The notes below the pieces were generated by a model. That model did not search any database, was not told where the DNA came from, and worked only from the letters and a program-made list of their open reading frames with translations. The position numbers were made by a program, and so were the translations under genes. From Actinoplanes sp. NBC_00393 (GTDB lineage Bacteria; Actinomycetota; Actinomycetes; Mycobacteriales; Micromonosporaceae), in NCBI RefSeq assembly GCF_036053395.1, contig NZ_CP107942.1:3376501-3440500 (forward strand): a stretch of DNA of 64,000 nucleotides, given 5' to 3'. Positions 18,204-26,519 of this stretch are shown piece by piece (position 1 is the first letter of the stretch; the number at the start of each line of letters is the position of its first letter).

Positions 18204-18818
18204 ATGCACCGACACCTTCGCTTCGTCCGACGCACCATCGAGAAGCTGGAGGACGAGACCATCGCATTCGCAGCCCGGCACGGTCTGCGAATGCTGCGCG
18301 TCAGCCTCGGCATCGTCTTCGTATGGTTCGCCGTCCCCAAGTTCAAACCCGGGCTCAGCGCGGTCGACACCCTCGCCCAGGACACGATCGCCGCCCTCAC
18401 CGCACACCTGCTCACCGGCCATCCGGCCACGTTCCTGCTGGCCCTGCTCGAACTCGCCATCGGCATCGGCCTGGTGACCGGCCTGTTCCTGCGGCTCACG
18501 CTGGCCGGGCTGATGTTCCAGATGGCCGGCACGCTGACCCCGCTGGCACTGTTTCCGGAGCAGACCTGGAAAGCGCCGCTCGTGCTCTCCCTCGAGGGTC
18601 AGTTCATCGTCAAGAACCTGGTGCTCATCGCGGCCGGCATCGCGGTCGCCGGCAGCCTCGGCCGGGCCGGGCTGACATCCCGGCACCCCGCGATTCCGGC
18701 AACCGCCCGGCACGCCCGCGCCGGCAGGCCGGCGGCTCTCCACTTGCGCCACGAGTCCGAACAGACCGACCCCGGCCGGCCAGCCGGCCGACAATCCGAC
18801 GCGTCCACGAGCACCTAG
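18204..18818 (+). CDS. DoxX-like integral membrane protein
   Basis: 204 residues from ATG 18204 with ACGGGGGAAA upstream. Four hydrophobic segments are visible (LGIVFVWFAVPKF, FLLALLELAIGIGLVTGLFL, LTLAGLMFQMAGTLTPLALF, KNLVLIAAGIAVAGSL), the four-helix DoxX/YkgB pattern including a conserved FxxxKF-like motif at the end of helix 1. The last ~45 residues are polar, basic and low complexity. DoxX relatives are quinone-linked or redox-associated membrane proteins. Following the haloperoxidase-like gene, it may serve the same redox or stress response; this is inference. Confidence 0.82.
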   Translation: MHRHLRFVRRTIEKLEDETIAFAARHGLRMLRVSLGIVFVWFAVPKFKPGLSAVDTLAQDTIAALTAHLLTGHPATFLLALLELAIGIGLVTGLFLRLTLAGLMFQMAGTLTPLALFPEQTWKAPLVLSLEGQFIVKNLVLIAAGIAVAGSLGRAGLTSRHPAIPATARHARAGRPAALHLRHESEQTDPGRPAGRQSDASTST

Positions 18819-18876
18819 ACGGTCGTACCTCGCCGAGCAGACCGCGGGCCCCGCCTGGAACCCGACCCTGAACACC

Positions 18877-18915
18877 AACGCGGATCACCTCTTCATCTCA
18901 GAGGTGATCCGCGTT
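18877..18915. terminator. Bidirectional hairpin between convergent genes
   Basis: A perfect 16-bp inverted repeat, AACGCGGATCACCTCT at 18877-18892 and its exact complement at 18900-18915, is separated by a 7-base loop. It overlaps the final codons of the minus-strand gene and lies about 60 bp after the DoxX stop. It has no long T-run, but position and perfection suit a shared transcription terminator. Confidence 0.75.
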
Positions 18916-19329
18916 CTCGGCCGCGCCGACCTGCGGCAAGCGCTCGCGACTCAGGTACCGAACCGGCTTGCCGAGCGACTCCGCGTAGGCGATCTCCCGT
19001 CGCGTCGACTCGCCCAGGTAGCCGCCCGGATCCACGATGAACACCTCGTCAGCCATGCGGATCTTGCGGAAGTGAACGGCGCCGAGCCGACCCTTCAGGT
19101 CCGAGCTGTCGACTGTCCAGTCGTAGTCCGGCAGATCGGGGAGACTGAACATCCCGAGGCTGATCACGACGCAACCCTGCATCGTGAGCCGCTGGTTGAC
19201 CTCCGCGAACTCAGCCTCGAACCTGGTCGAGCCGCAGAGCGTGATGACCTTCGCCTCACCCTCGGCCGACCACGGCGCCTGCTGGTTCTCCATGAGGTTC
19301 ATGATCGGCGCTGGTGCCGCGGTCTGCAC
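18898..19329 (-). CDS. Nucleoside 2-deoxyribosyltransferase-like / DUF4406-type protein
   Basis: Up to 143 residues (GTG 19329); ATG at 19302 (MNLMENQQ) is an alternative start. The core VITLCGSTRFEAEFAEVNQRL, read here as VITLCGSTRF then EAEFAEVNQRL, matches the start of the nucleoside deoxyribosyltransferase-like fold. It is followed by KIRMADEVFIVDPGGYLGES and TRREIAYAESLGKPV. These residues form a nucleotide-binding pocket in the superfamily. Small stand-alone proteins of this kind are often annotated as hypothetical and occur in both phage and bacterial genomes. The substrate is unknown. The gene is convergent with the DoxX gene. Confidence 0.8.
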   Translation of the reverse strand: MQTAAPAPIMNLMENQQAPWSAEGEAKVITLCGSTRFEAEFAEVNQRLTMQGCVVISLGMFSLPDLPDYDWTVDSSDLKGRLGAVHFRKIRMADEVFIVDPGGYLGESTRREIAYAESLGKPVRYLSRERLPQVGAAENADHL

Positions 19330-19556
19330 GGCCCTGCTTTCGTTTGTGGGTGTTTCTGGTCGAGGCGGTTCGGAAAATCGCGCGCCCGTTCACACCGGAT
19401 TAACAATGCGTTCCTGGGATGTCGCGCCGGCGGCCCCCGGGTCCCCGCCCGAGCCGGCGTACCCGGCGCCTGTCCAGCGGGCGGCTGTGAGCTGGAGAAA
19501 CGGCACAGAACCGCCGTACCTGCCCAGGCAGGATCCCCCGCGAGGAAGGACAGACG

Positions 19557-20654
19557 TTGACGATCCGACACGGCGCCAGATGGGCGGCCAGAACGTCGAA
19601 CAACACCCGACACGAAAAGGCGGTGACGTCCCGCCGGCGATCACCGGGTCGGGTCCTGCTCAGCACCGTGACCGCGATAGCGCTGATCCCGGTCGCGGTG
19701 GTCGCCGGCGCGTCACCGGCCGGCGCGGTCACCAACCAGTTCAAGGGTATGAACTGGGCCGTGCTGGGTGACAACTTCAGCACCGGCCCGCTCGTCGTCC
19801 AAGGGTTGAGCCAGTCGGACAGCAACGCCACGGTCCGGCAGAAGGCCAACGCGCTCTACGACGACATGGCGGCGATGGGCGTGAACACCGTCCGGCTGCC
19901 GATCAACACGCACACCGTGGGGACGACCTGGTGGAACGCGTACCGGGGCGCCATCGACGCGGCCACGGCGCGCGGATTCAAGGTCATCCTGGCGTACTGG
20001 GAGGACGGGGCCGCCTCCGGCGGCAGAATCACCAACCTCGCCGCGTGGAACACGATGTGGTCCCGGGTCACCTACACGTACGGCTCGAACACCAACGTCT
20101 ACTTCGAGCCGATGAACGAGCCGCACGGCTACAGCTCGACAGAGTGGCGCAACGTCGCCGCCAACTGGCTCAGCTACCACTACTCGGCCGTGCCGGCGCG
20201 GACCCTCATCGGCGGCACCGGCTACAGCCAGGACCTGCGGGACGTCTGCAACGACAGCCGGTTCAGCGGCACCCTGCTGTCGTTCCACCACTACGCCTTC
20301 TTCTACAGCGCGATGACCTACGACGCATTCCGCAGCCACATTCAGACCCGCCTCGGGAACTGCGCCTCCCGGGCGGTGGTGACCGAGTACGGCGCCCCGA
20401 TGTCCACCGGCCTCAACTACGCCAACGCCGGCAGCACCGACAACTTCGTACGGCACATCCGCGCCGTCACCCAGGTCATGCGCGACAACCAGATGGGTGG
20501 TGTCTACTGGCCCGCGGTCGGCGGTAAGCCGACCGGCAGCCTCGGCTACGACCACTATTCGATGTTCGCTCTCAGCGGCAGCGGCACCGGCCTCAACCTG
20601 ACGGTGCGCAACGCTTCCGGCCGTGACCGTATTCGCTACGGCTGGGGCCTCTGA
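19557..20654 (+). CDS. Secreted glycoside hydrolase family 5-type (cellulase fold)
   Basis: 365 residues. TTG 19557 is supported by GAGGAAGGA seven bases upstream. The N-terminus has an Arg-rich stretch (SRRRSPGRVLL) and a hydrophobic core ending at ASPAGA, a signal peptide possibly of Tat type. The TIM-barrel enzyme has the acid/base Glu in VYFEPMNEPHG, a His in LLSFHHYAFF and the nucleophile Glu in AVVTEYGAPMS. The family retains configuration and cleaves beta-glucans, mannans or related polymers. No carbohydrate-binding domain is attached. The GH43 gene starts one base after its stop, so the two are co-translated and likely act on the same polysaccharide. Confidence 0.92.
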   Translation: MTIRHGARWAARTSNNTRHEKAVTSRRRSPGRVLLSTVTAIALIPVAVVAGASPAGAVTNQFKGMNWAVLGDNFSTGPLVVQGLSQSDSNATVRQKANALYDDMAAMGVNTVRLPINTHTVGTTWWNAYRGAIDAATARGFKVILAYWEDGAASGGRITNLAAWNTMWSRVTYTYGSNTNVYFEPMNEPHGYSSTEWRNVAANWLSYHYSAVPARTLIGGTGYSQDLRDVCNDSRFSGTLLSFHHYAFFYSAMTYDAFRSHIQTRLGNCASRAVVTEYGAPMSTGLNYANAGSTDNFVRHIRAVTQVMRDNQMGGVYWPAVGGKPTGSLGYDHYSMFALSGSGTGLNLTVRNASGRDRIRYGWGL

Positions 20655-20655
20655 C

Positions 20656-21519
20656 ATGAGACACCGTGTTCTGTCCGCGATGATCGGTGTGATCGCGTTC
20701 GTCCTCGGCGGCTTGGCGCTGCCCCAGCCTGCTTCGGCGGCCACCACGCTGATCTACACCACCTTCAAGGGTGACGGGGCCGCCGATCAGGAACTCTGGG
20801 TCTACCAGTCCACCAACGGCGGCACGAGCTACAACGTGCTGTACGACACCAACTTCCGCGGCCCGACCGGAGTGCTGCGCGATCCGAGCATCATCAAGCG
20901 AGACGGCACCTACTACATCGCCTACACCTGGCAGTCCTGGACGACCAACTCGACCTACTTCGCCGTCGCGCGCAGCACGGACCTGCGGAGTTGGACGAAC
21001 ATCGCCACCGTCGCGTCCGGGATCAGCAACACCCGCTTCACCTGGGCGCCCGAGTTCCACATCGACGGCAGCACCGTTCGGATCATCACCAGCGTCGCTC
21101 AGACCACCTGCTCCAACTGCTTCCGCCCGTACGTCTACACCGCCCAGAACAGCGCACTGACCTCCTGGAGCGGGCCGGTGCCGATGTCCGGCCTCGGCTT
21201 CAACCACATCGACACCTACGTGGTGAAGTCCGGCAGCACCTGGCACGCCTATGTCAAGAACGAGACCACCAAGTTCATCGAGCACTGGACGACCACCTCC
21301 AGCCTCACCAGCGGCTGGATCAACCGGGGCACGCTGTGGAGCTCCGGGTACGAAGGCCCGTCCCTGGTCCGCCTGGACGACGGCCGCTACCGCATCTACG
21401 TCGACAAGTACACCAACGGCGGCATCTGGACCGCGACGAGCTCAGACCTCAACTCCTGGACCGGGTTGAGCGCGGTCGGCTGCTCCGGCTGCCGGCACGG
21501 CACCGCCATCCCCCGCTGA
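20656..21519 (+). CDS. Secreted glycoside hydrolase family 43-like
   Basis: 287 residues from ATG 20656. The signal peptide MRHRVLSAMIGVIAFVLGGL ends near QPASAA. The five-bladed propeller shows the catalytic-base region LRDPSIIKRDGTYYIAYTW, the TWAPEFHIDG strand and the general-acid region YEGPSLVRLDDGRYRIYVD. GH43 enzymes cleave arabinofuranosyl or xylosyl links and invert configuration. The product is short, a single domain. Its last 78 bases overlap the 3' end of the convergent regulator gene. Confidence 0.88.
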   Translation: MRHRVLSAMIGVIAFVLGGLALPQPASAATTLIYTTFKGDGAADQELWVYQSTNGGTSYNVLYDTNFRGPTGVLRDPSIIKRDGTYYIAYTWQSWTTNSTYFAVARSTDLRSWTNIATVASGISNTRFTWAPEFHIDGSTVRIITSVAQTTCSNCFRPYVYTAQNSALTSWSGPVPMSGLGFNHIDTYVVKSGSTWHAYVKNETTKFIEHWTTTSSLTSGWINRGTLWSSGYEGPSLVRLDDGRYRIYVDKYTNGGIWTATSSDLNSWTGLSAVGCSGCRHGTAIPR

Positions 21520-22638
21520 TCCGGCGAACCGCCGCGTCACTGGGCCGGGCCGCACCCGGCCCAGTGACGACTGGCGGACCACCAACTCCGGGACCACGAC
21601 GATGCCCTGCGCCGGGCGGCGGTCACCGTCGAGCAGCCGCGAGACCATCAACTCGACCGCGACCCGGCCGACGTGGTTCTTCGACGGCCGGATCGCGGTG
21701 AGCGCGGGATCGGCGAGGTGGGCGATCTCGTCGTCGTAGGACACGATGGCCAGGTCGTCAGGTATGCCGATGCCGAGTTCGGCGCAGATGCGCGTCACCG
21801 CGATGGCGTGCGGGTCGCTGTGCACGATCAGCGCCGTGACGCCGGCGCGCAGGCAGCGGAGCAGGTTGTCGTGCAGCAGCTGGTGGTGGCCGGGATCGTC
21901 GAGGGCGACCGATTCGCGGATCACCGTCGCGTCCGGGATGCCCAGCTCCGCGCAGGCGGTGGCCCACCCGTGCATCAGGTGCTCGGAGGTCGGGCTGCCG
22001 TGGGCGAGCATCAGCGCGATCCGCCGATGTTCCTGCTCGTACAGGTGGTGCACGGCGATCTGCAGGCCCAGGGCGTGATCGCTGCGCACGTACTCGACCC
22101 GGCCCGGCGTGGAGGCCCAGTGCCGCGGTTTGCGTTCCACCAGGATCGCCGGCACGGGCAGCCGGCCGATCCAGTGCATCATGTGCCCGCCGTCGTCGGT
22201 GTCCAGGCTCGGGGCGAGCAGCAGGCCCTGCACCTGCTGGGCGTCGACGAGCCGGCTGATCTGCCGGCGGTCCTCCTGCGGGTCGTAACTGGAGCCACGC
22301 AACTGGACGGTCACCCCGAGTGCGGCGGCCGCCGCCTTGGCGCCGGCGATGATCGGCGGCCAGTAGAAGTCCAGCGACGGCACCACCATGCCGATGGTGA
22401 ACGTACGCCCGATCGGCTGCGGCCGGTTGACGGGGCGTGCCTGCGGCGGCAGCGTCGCGCCGCCGTGCACCCGGGTCACCAGGTTGCGCGCGGCCAGCAT
22501 GGTGATGTCACGGCGGACGGTCTGTTCGCTGACGGCGAGGGCTCTGGCGAGGTCGCGGACCCGCACCACGCCCCTGCGCCGCAGCTCGTCAAGCACATGT
22601 TCGTGGCGTTGCACTTGAAACAGCGGCTCTTCCGACAC
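21442..22638 (-). CDS. DeoR-type HTH / LacI-type sugar-binding hybrid regulator
   Basis: 398 residues. Residues 10-60 form a DeoR winged helix (RHEHVLDELRRRGVVRVRDL then SEQTVRRDITMLAARNLV and THE GGAT-like TRVHGGATLPP). Residues 80-360 form a periplasmic-binding-protein domain (TFTIGMVVPSLDFYWPPII through DDLAIVSYDDEIAHLADPALTAIRP), as in LacI proteins. It therefore likely binds a sugar and DNA. The C-terminal ~35 residues are Gly/Ala/Pro rich and overlap the GH43 gene on the other strand. By position it probably controls the GH5/GH43 pair or the glycosyltransferase cluster transcribed divergently from it. Confidence 0.9.
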   Translation of the reverse strand: MSEEPLFQVQRHEHVLDELRRRGVVRVRDLARALAVSEQTVRRDITMLAARNLVTRVHGGATLPPQARPVNRPQPIGRTFTIGMVVPSLDFYWPPIIAGAKAAAAALGVTVQLRGSSYDPQEDRRQISRLVDAQQVQGLLLAPSLDTDDGGHMMHWIGRLPVPAILVERKPRHWASTPGRVEYVRSDHALGLQIAVHHLYEQEHRRIALMLAHGSPTSEHLMHGWATACAELGIPDATVIRESVALDDPGHHQLLHDNLLRCLRAGVTALIVHSDPHAIAVTRICAELGIGIPDDLAIVSYDDEIAHLADPALTAIRPSKNHVGRVAVELMVSRLLDGDRRPAQGIVVVPELVVRQSSLGRVRPGPVTRRFAGSAGDGGAVPAAGAADRAQPGPGVEV

Positions 22639-22761
22639 GGCGCCCTCCGTCCGGCCGGTAGAGATGATGCCCGATTGCGCGTCGGCGAGTGCGTCGGGGT
22701 GCCGTGCGAACGTTCGTTACCTGCCAGTAGTGATCGTTTGCGTCCGGCCGCTTAGGGTCAG

Positions 22762-24048
22762 GTGGTGATCGCCGCGCCTGTTCGCATCGCCCTGCTGTCG
22801 TATCGGAGCAAACCGCACAGCGGCGGTCAGGGGATCTATGTCCGGCACCTCTCCCGGGAGTTGGTGCGGCTCGGCCATCAGGTGCAGGTGTTCTCCGGTC
22901 CCCCGCTTCCCGATCTGGACGACGGGGTCGGCCTGACTGTCCTGCCGAGCCTGGACCTCTACCGCGAACCCGATCCGTTCCGGACGCCGCGGTTCAACGA
23001 GTTCCGCACGCCGATCGACGTGCTGGAGTGGGCGTCGATGTGCACCGGCGCGTTCCCGGAGCCGCTGACGTTCTCGCTGCGGGCGTGGCGGCATCTGCGG
23101 CACCGGCTGGGCGACTTCGACATCGTGCACGACAACCAGTGCCTCGGGTACGGGCTGCTGCCGCTCGGCCGTTCGGGCACACCGCTGGTCGCGACCATCC
23201 ACCATCCGATCACCGTCGACCGGGACCTGGAACTGGCGGCGGCACCGGACTGGAAACGGCGGCTGTCGCTGCGGCGCTGGTACGCGTTCACCCGCATGCA
23301 GGCCCGGGTGGCGCGCAACCTGCCGTGGCTGACCACCGTGTCGCACGCCGCCCGCGACGAGATCGTCGAGGCGTTCCGGGTGCCGGCCGAGCGGCTGCGC
23401 GTGATCGGCGTCGGCGTGGACGTCGACACGTTCAGCCCGGCTGAAGGAAGCCTGGCCGACGGAGAACCGGCCGGGACCACCACGCCGCGTAGCGCCCGGA
23501 TCCTGGCGGTGGCCAGCGCCGACGTACCCCTCAAGGGTCTCGCCGAGTTGATAGAAGCCGTCGCCAAACTGCGGACCGGCCGCGATGTCGAACTGGTCGT
23601 CGTCGGGTCGGCCCGCCCGCAGGGCGCGGCCGCGCGGGCGATCACGCGGCTGGGCCTGGACGACGTGGTGCGGTTCGTCTCCGGGATCTCGGATCAGGAG
23701 CTCGCCAACCTTTTCCGGTCAGCCACGGTGGCCGCCGTGCCGTCGCGGTACGAGGGTTTCTCGCTGCCCGCCGTCGAAGCGATGGCCTGCGGGGTGCCCC
23801 TGGTAGTCACGACGGCCGGTGCCCTGCCCGAGGTGACCGGCGCGGACGGGCTGGCGTCGCTGCACGTGCCGCCGGGCGACGTGGAGGCCCTCGCCGCCGC
23901 GCTCGGCCGGCTGCTCGACGACGAGCCGCTGCGCCGGCGGCTGGGCGAGAACGGCCGCCGCCGGGCGGTCGAGCATTTCACGTGGCGGCGGACCGCGATC
24001 CGCACCGCCGACTGGTACGCCGAAGCAATCGCCGCGAAAGGCAGGTAG
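22762..24048 (+). CDS. Glycosyltransferase family 4 (GT-B fold)
   Basis: About 428 residues from GTG 22762 (or the adjacent GTG 22765). The N-terminal Rossmann half has LLSYRSKPHSGGQGIYVRHL, typical of GT4 with a Gly-rich acceptor loop. The C-terminal half has LAVASADVPLKGLAELIEAV, VVVGSARP and RYEGFSLPAVEAMACGVPLV, the conserved E-x7-E donor-binding motif. It transfers a sugar from a nucleotide donor with retention. It starts a plus-strand group with a methyltransferase seven bases later and a prenyltransferase-fold protein overlapping after that. The product of the cluster is unknown. Confidence 0.93.
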   Translation: MVIAAPVRIALLSYRSKPHSGGQGIYVRHLSRELVRLGHQVQVFSGPPLPDLDDGVGLTVLPSLDLYREPDPFRTPRFNEFRTPIDVLEWASMCTGAFPEPLTFSLRAWRHLRHRLGDFDIVHDNQCLGYGLLPLGRSGTPLVATIHHPITVDRDLELAAAPDWKRRLSLRRWYAFTRMQARVARNLPWLTTVSHAARDEIVEAFRVPAERLRVIGVGVDVDTFSPAEGSLADGEPAGTTTPRSARILAVASADVPLKGLAELIEAVAKLRTGRDVELVVVGSARPQGAAARAITRLGLDDVVRFVSGISDQELANLFRSATVAAVPSRYEGFSLPAVEAMACGVPLVVTTAGALPEVTGADGLASLHVPPGDVEALAAALGRLLDDEPLRRRLGENGRRRAVEHFTWRRTAIRTADWYAEAIAAKGR

Positions 24049-24055
24049 AACACCG

Positions 24056-24778
24056 TTGCTGACCGTCGACTACGACCGGCTGGACGTGCGGCCGGGGATG
24101 CGGGTCCTCGACCTGGGGTGCGGCGAGGGCCGGCACACCTTCGAGGCGTACCGGCGCGGCGCCGACGTCGTCGCCCTGGATCTGAACGCGAAGGACCTGG
24201 CGACGACCGCGTCCTGGTGCACGGCGATGGAGCTGGCCGGGGAGGCGCCGGCGACGGCGAGCTTCACGACGATCCAGGGTGACCTGCTGTCGCTGCCGTT
24301 CCCGGACGCGAGCTTCGACCGCATCATCGCCTCGGAGGTGCTCGAGCACATCCCGGACGACGCAACGGCGATCGCCGAGCTGACCCGGGTGCTGCGGCCG
24401 GGCGGCCGGGCGGCGGTGACCGTGCCGCGCTGGCTGCCGGAACGGGTCTGCTGGGCGCTGTCCGACGAGTACCACGCCAACGAGGGCGGGCACGTGCGCA
24501 TCTACAAGGAGGACGAGCTGGCCGACCGGTTGCGGCAGGCCGGGCTGACCGTGACCGGCAACGGGTACGCCCACGCGCTGCACAGCCCGTACTGGTGGCT
24601 CAAATGCGCGATCGGTGACGCCGCCCCCACCAAGGCCTACCACCGGATGCTGGTGTGGGACATCGTCGACCGGCCCGCCGTGACCCGGCTGCTGGAACAG
24701 GCCCTGAACCCGCTGATCGGCAAGAGCGTCGTCATCTACCTCGAGAAATACGAGGTGATGGCCGATGTCGGCGCCTGA
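24056..24778 (+). CDS. Class I SAM-dependent methyltransferase
   Basis: 240 residues from TTG 24056. Motif I is VLDLGCGEGRHTFEAYRRG, followed by the acidic VVALDLN. Further motifs are GDLLSLPFPDASFDRIIASE, VLEHIPDD and LRPGGRAAVTVPR, giving a complete UbiE/Coq5-like fold. It is preceded by the GT4 gene (8-bp gap) and overlaps the start of the next gene by 14 bp, so the three are one operon. The acceptor may be the glycoside or lipid made by its partners. Confidence 0.93.
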   Translation: MLTVDYDRLDVRPGMRVLDLGCGEGRHTFEAYRRGADVVALDLNAKDLATTASWCTAMELAGEAPATASFTTIQGDLLSLPFPDASFDRIIASEVLEHIPDDATAIAELTRVLRPGGRAAVTVPRWLPERVCWALSDEYHANEGGHVRIYKEDELADRLRQAGLTVTGNGYAHALHSPYWWLKCAIGDAAPTKAYHRMLVWDIVDRPAVTRLLEQALNPLIGKSVVIYLEKYEVMADVGA

Positions 24779-25799
24779 CCTGCCCGATGTGCTCAGCACC
24801 GGCCAGATCCTCGCCACCGTGGCCGGCATCGCCGCCGAGCAGCAGGCCGACGGCCTGATCCCCTGGTACGCGGGCGGCCAGGCCGACCCGTGGGACCACG
24901 TCGAAGCCGCCATGGCCCTCGACGTCGGCGGCGAACACGATCGGGCACAGGCGGCCTACGACTGGCTGCGCCGCACCCAGCGCACGGACGGGTCGTGGGC
25001 GTCGCGGTACGACCCGGGCGGTGTGGTCGCCGACGCGACCGCCGAAACGAACCACGCCGCCTACGTCGCCGTCGGGTGCTGGCATCACTGGCTGTGCACC
25101 GGCGACCACGGATTTCTGGAGCGGATGTGGCCGACCGTGCGCCGGGCCCTGGACTTCGTGGTCGGCTGCCAGGCCGACGCCGGGCAGATCTGGTGGGCGG
25201 CCGGCGATCAGGTGGCGCTGCTGACCGGCTGTTCGAGCATTCATCAGGCGCTGCGTCGCGGCACGGCGATCGCCGAGCTGGCCGGTGAGCCGCAGCCCGA
25301 CTGGGAGTTCGCGGCCGACCTGCTGGCAGCCGCGATCCGCGACCGGCCGGAGGTCTTCGCCGACAAGAGCCGCTTCTCGATGGACTGGTACTACCCGATC
25401 CTGGGCGGCGCGGTGCGTGGACCGGTGGCGCGGCAACGCATCGAGCAGCGGTGGGACGAGTTCGTCGTACCCGGCCGCGGCGCCTACTGTGTCGCCGACC
25501 AGCCGTGGGTGACCGGCGCCGAGACCTGCGAACTGGCGCTGGCCCTGGACGCGATCGGCGAACGGTCCGCGGCCCGGGAACTCGTCGCGGCGATGCAGCA
25601 CCTGCGGGAGGACGACGGCTCCTACTGGACCGGGCTGGTGCTGACCGACGGCGTCCGCTGGCCGGTGGAACGCACCACCTGGACAGCGGCAGCGGTCGTG
25701 TTGGCGGTCGACGCCCTGCACGGGCAGCATCCGCGCTCAGCGATCTTCCGCGACGCCGCCGAACCGAACTCAGCGGTCCCGGCGCAGCAGCCGCAGTGA
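24765..25799 (+). CDS. Prenyltransferase-like alpha/alpha-toroid protein
   Basis: 344 residues starting inside the end of the methyltransferase gene. Repeats of the type YDWLRRTQRTDGSWASRYDPGG and MQHLREDDGSYWTGLVL match the QW-like repeats of prenyltransferase/squalene-cyclase alpha-toroids, though glucoamylase-like (alpha/alpha)6 folds look similar. The catalytic DxDD of cyclases is not evident, so it may bind rather than cyclise an isoprenoid. Databases often label this protein prenyltransferase when it sits beside GT4 and methyltransferase genes. Its 3' end overlaps the convergent methyltransferase by 30 bp. Confidence 0.75.
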   Translation: MSAPDLPDVLSTGQILATVAGIAAEQQADGLIPWYAGGQADPWDHVEAAMALDVGGEHDRAQAAYDWLRRTQRTDGSWASRYDPGGVVADATAETNHAAYVAVGCWHHWLCTGDHGFLERMWPTVRRALDFVVGCQADAGQIWWAAGDQVALLTGCSSIHQALRRGTAIAELAGEPQPDWEFAADLLAAAIRDRPEVFADKSRFSMDWYYPILGGAVRGPVARQRIEQRWDEFVVPGRGAYCVADQPWVTGAETCELALALDAIGERSAARELVAAMQHLREDDGSYWTGLVLTDGVRWPVERTTWTAAAVVLAVDALHGQHPRSAIFRDAAEPNSAVPAQQPQ

Positions 25800-26390
25800 T
25801 CCCTGCCCGGTCAGCTCGGTGTAGGTGCCCGAGTCGAGAGCCTGCCGGTAGATGCGGTACGGCGCCTGCCCACCGTCGGCCGGGTCGGCGAACACGTCGT
25901 GAATGGCCAGGACACCGCCCACCGTCAGGTGCGGCGCCCAGCCGGCGAGGTCGCGCTGCGCGGACTCGTCGGTGTGGCTGCCGTCGAGGAACAGCAACGC
26001 CAGCGGCGTCGCCCACAGCCGGGCGACATCCTCCGCGCGCGCCACGACGGCGACGACCACATCCTCGGCGCCGGCCGCCGCGATCGTGCGGCGAAAGCCC
26101 GGCAGGGTGTCGATCAAACCGACGGCCGGGTCGACCAGGTGCGGATCGTGATACTCCCAGCCCGGCTGATGCTCCTCGGACCCACGGTGATGATCCACGG
26201 TCACCACCTTGCCGCCGCGGACACGAGCAGCCGCGGCCAGATACAGCGTCGACTTCCCGAGGTAGCTGCCGACCTCGAGGATCGGGCCGTCCGGCGCGGC
26301 GAGCGCGGCCTGCGCGAGGGCGGCCCCTTCGTCGGCGGGCATGAACCCGGTCGCTTCGGCGGCGGCCGCCAGCAGATCCGCATCAAGCAT
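25770..26390 (-). CDS. Class I SAM-dependent methyltransferase (cephalosporin-hydroxylase-like fold)
   Basis: 206 residues from ATG 26390 (GTG 26396 also possible). The motif ILEVGSYLGKSTLYLAAAA binds S-adenosylmethionine, followed by KVVTVDHHRGSEEH, LLFLDGSHTDESAQRDL and GGVLAIHDVFADP. The last motif resembles the metal-binding DGxH region of small-molecule O-methyltransferases. It is convergent with the prenyltransferase-like gene and belongs by content to the same cluster. It is divergent from the NACHT ATPase. Confidence 0.88.
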   Translation of the reverse strand: MLDADLLAAAAEATGFMPADEGAALAQAALAAPDGPILEVGSYLGKSTLYLAAAARVRGGKVVTVDHHRGSEEHQPGWEYHDPHLVDPAVGLIDTLPGFRRTIAAAGAEDVVVAVVARAEDVARLWATPLALLFLDGSHTDESAQRDLAGWAPHLTVGGVLAIHDVFADPADGGQAPYRIYRQALDSGTYTELTGQGSLRLLRRDR

Positions 26391-26519
26391 CGCCACATGA
26401 TAGGAGCCGAAGATCAAACCCGCAGATGGACGGCGTACGAAGCCTTGCGGGTTCTCGCCTGGCCCGGCCTCGTGAGGTTGGATGGATGGTGCGTTGCGGC
26501 CGCCCCGGAGGGAGGCGAG

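Noticed and set aside
18820..18900. Protein-like stretch SYLAEQTAGPAWNPTLNTNA after the DoxX gene
   Set aside because: No start, no stop of its own, and it coincides with the terminator hairpin; too short to call.
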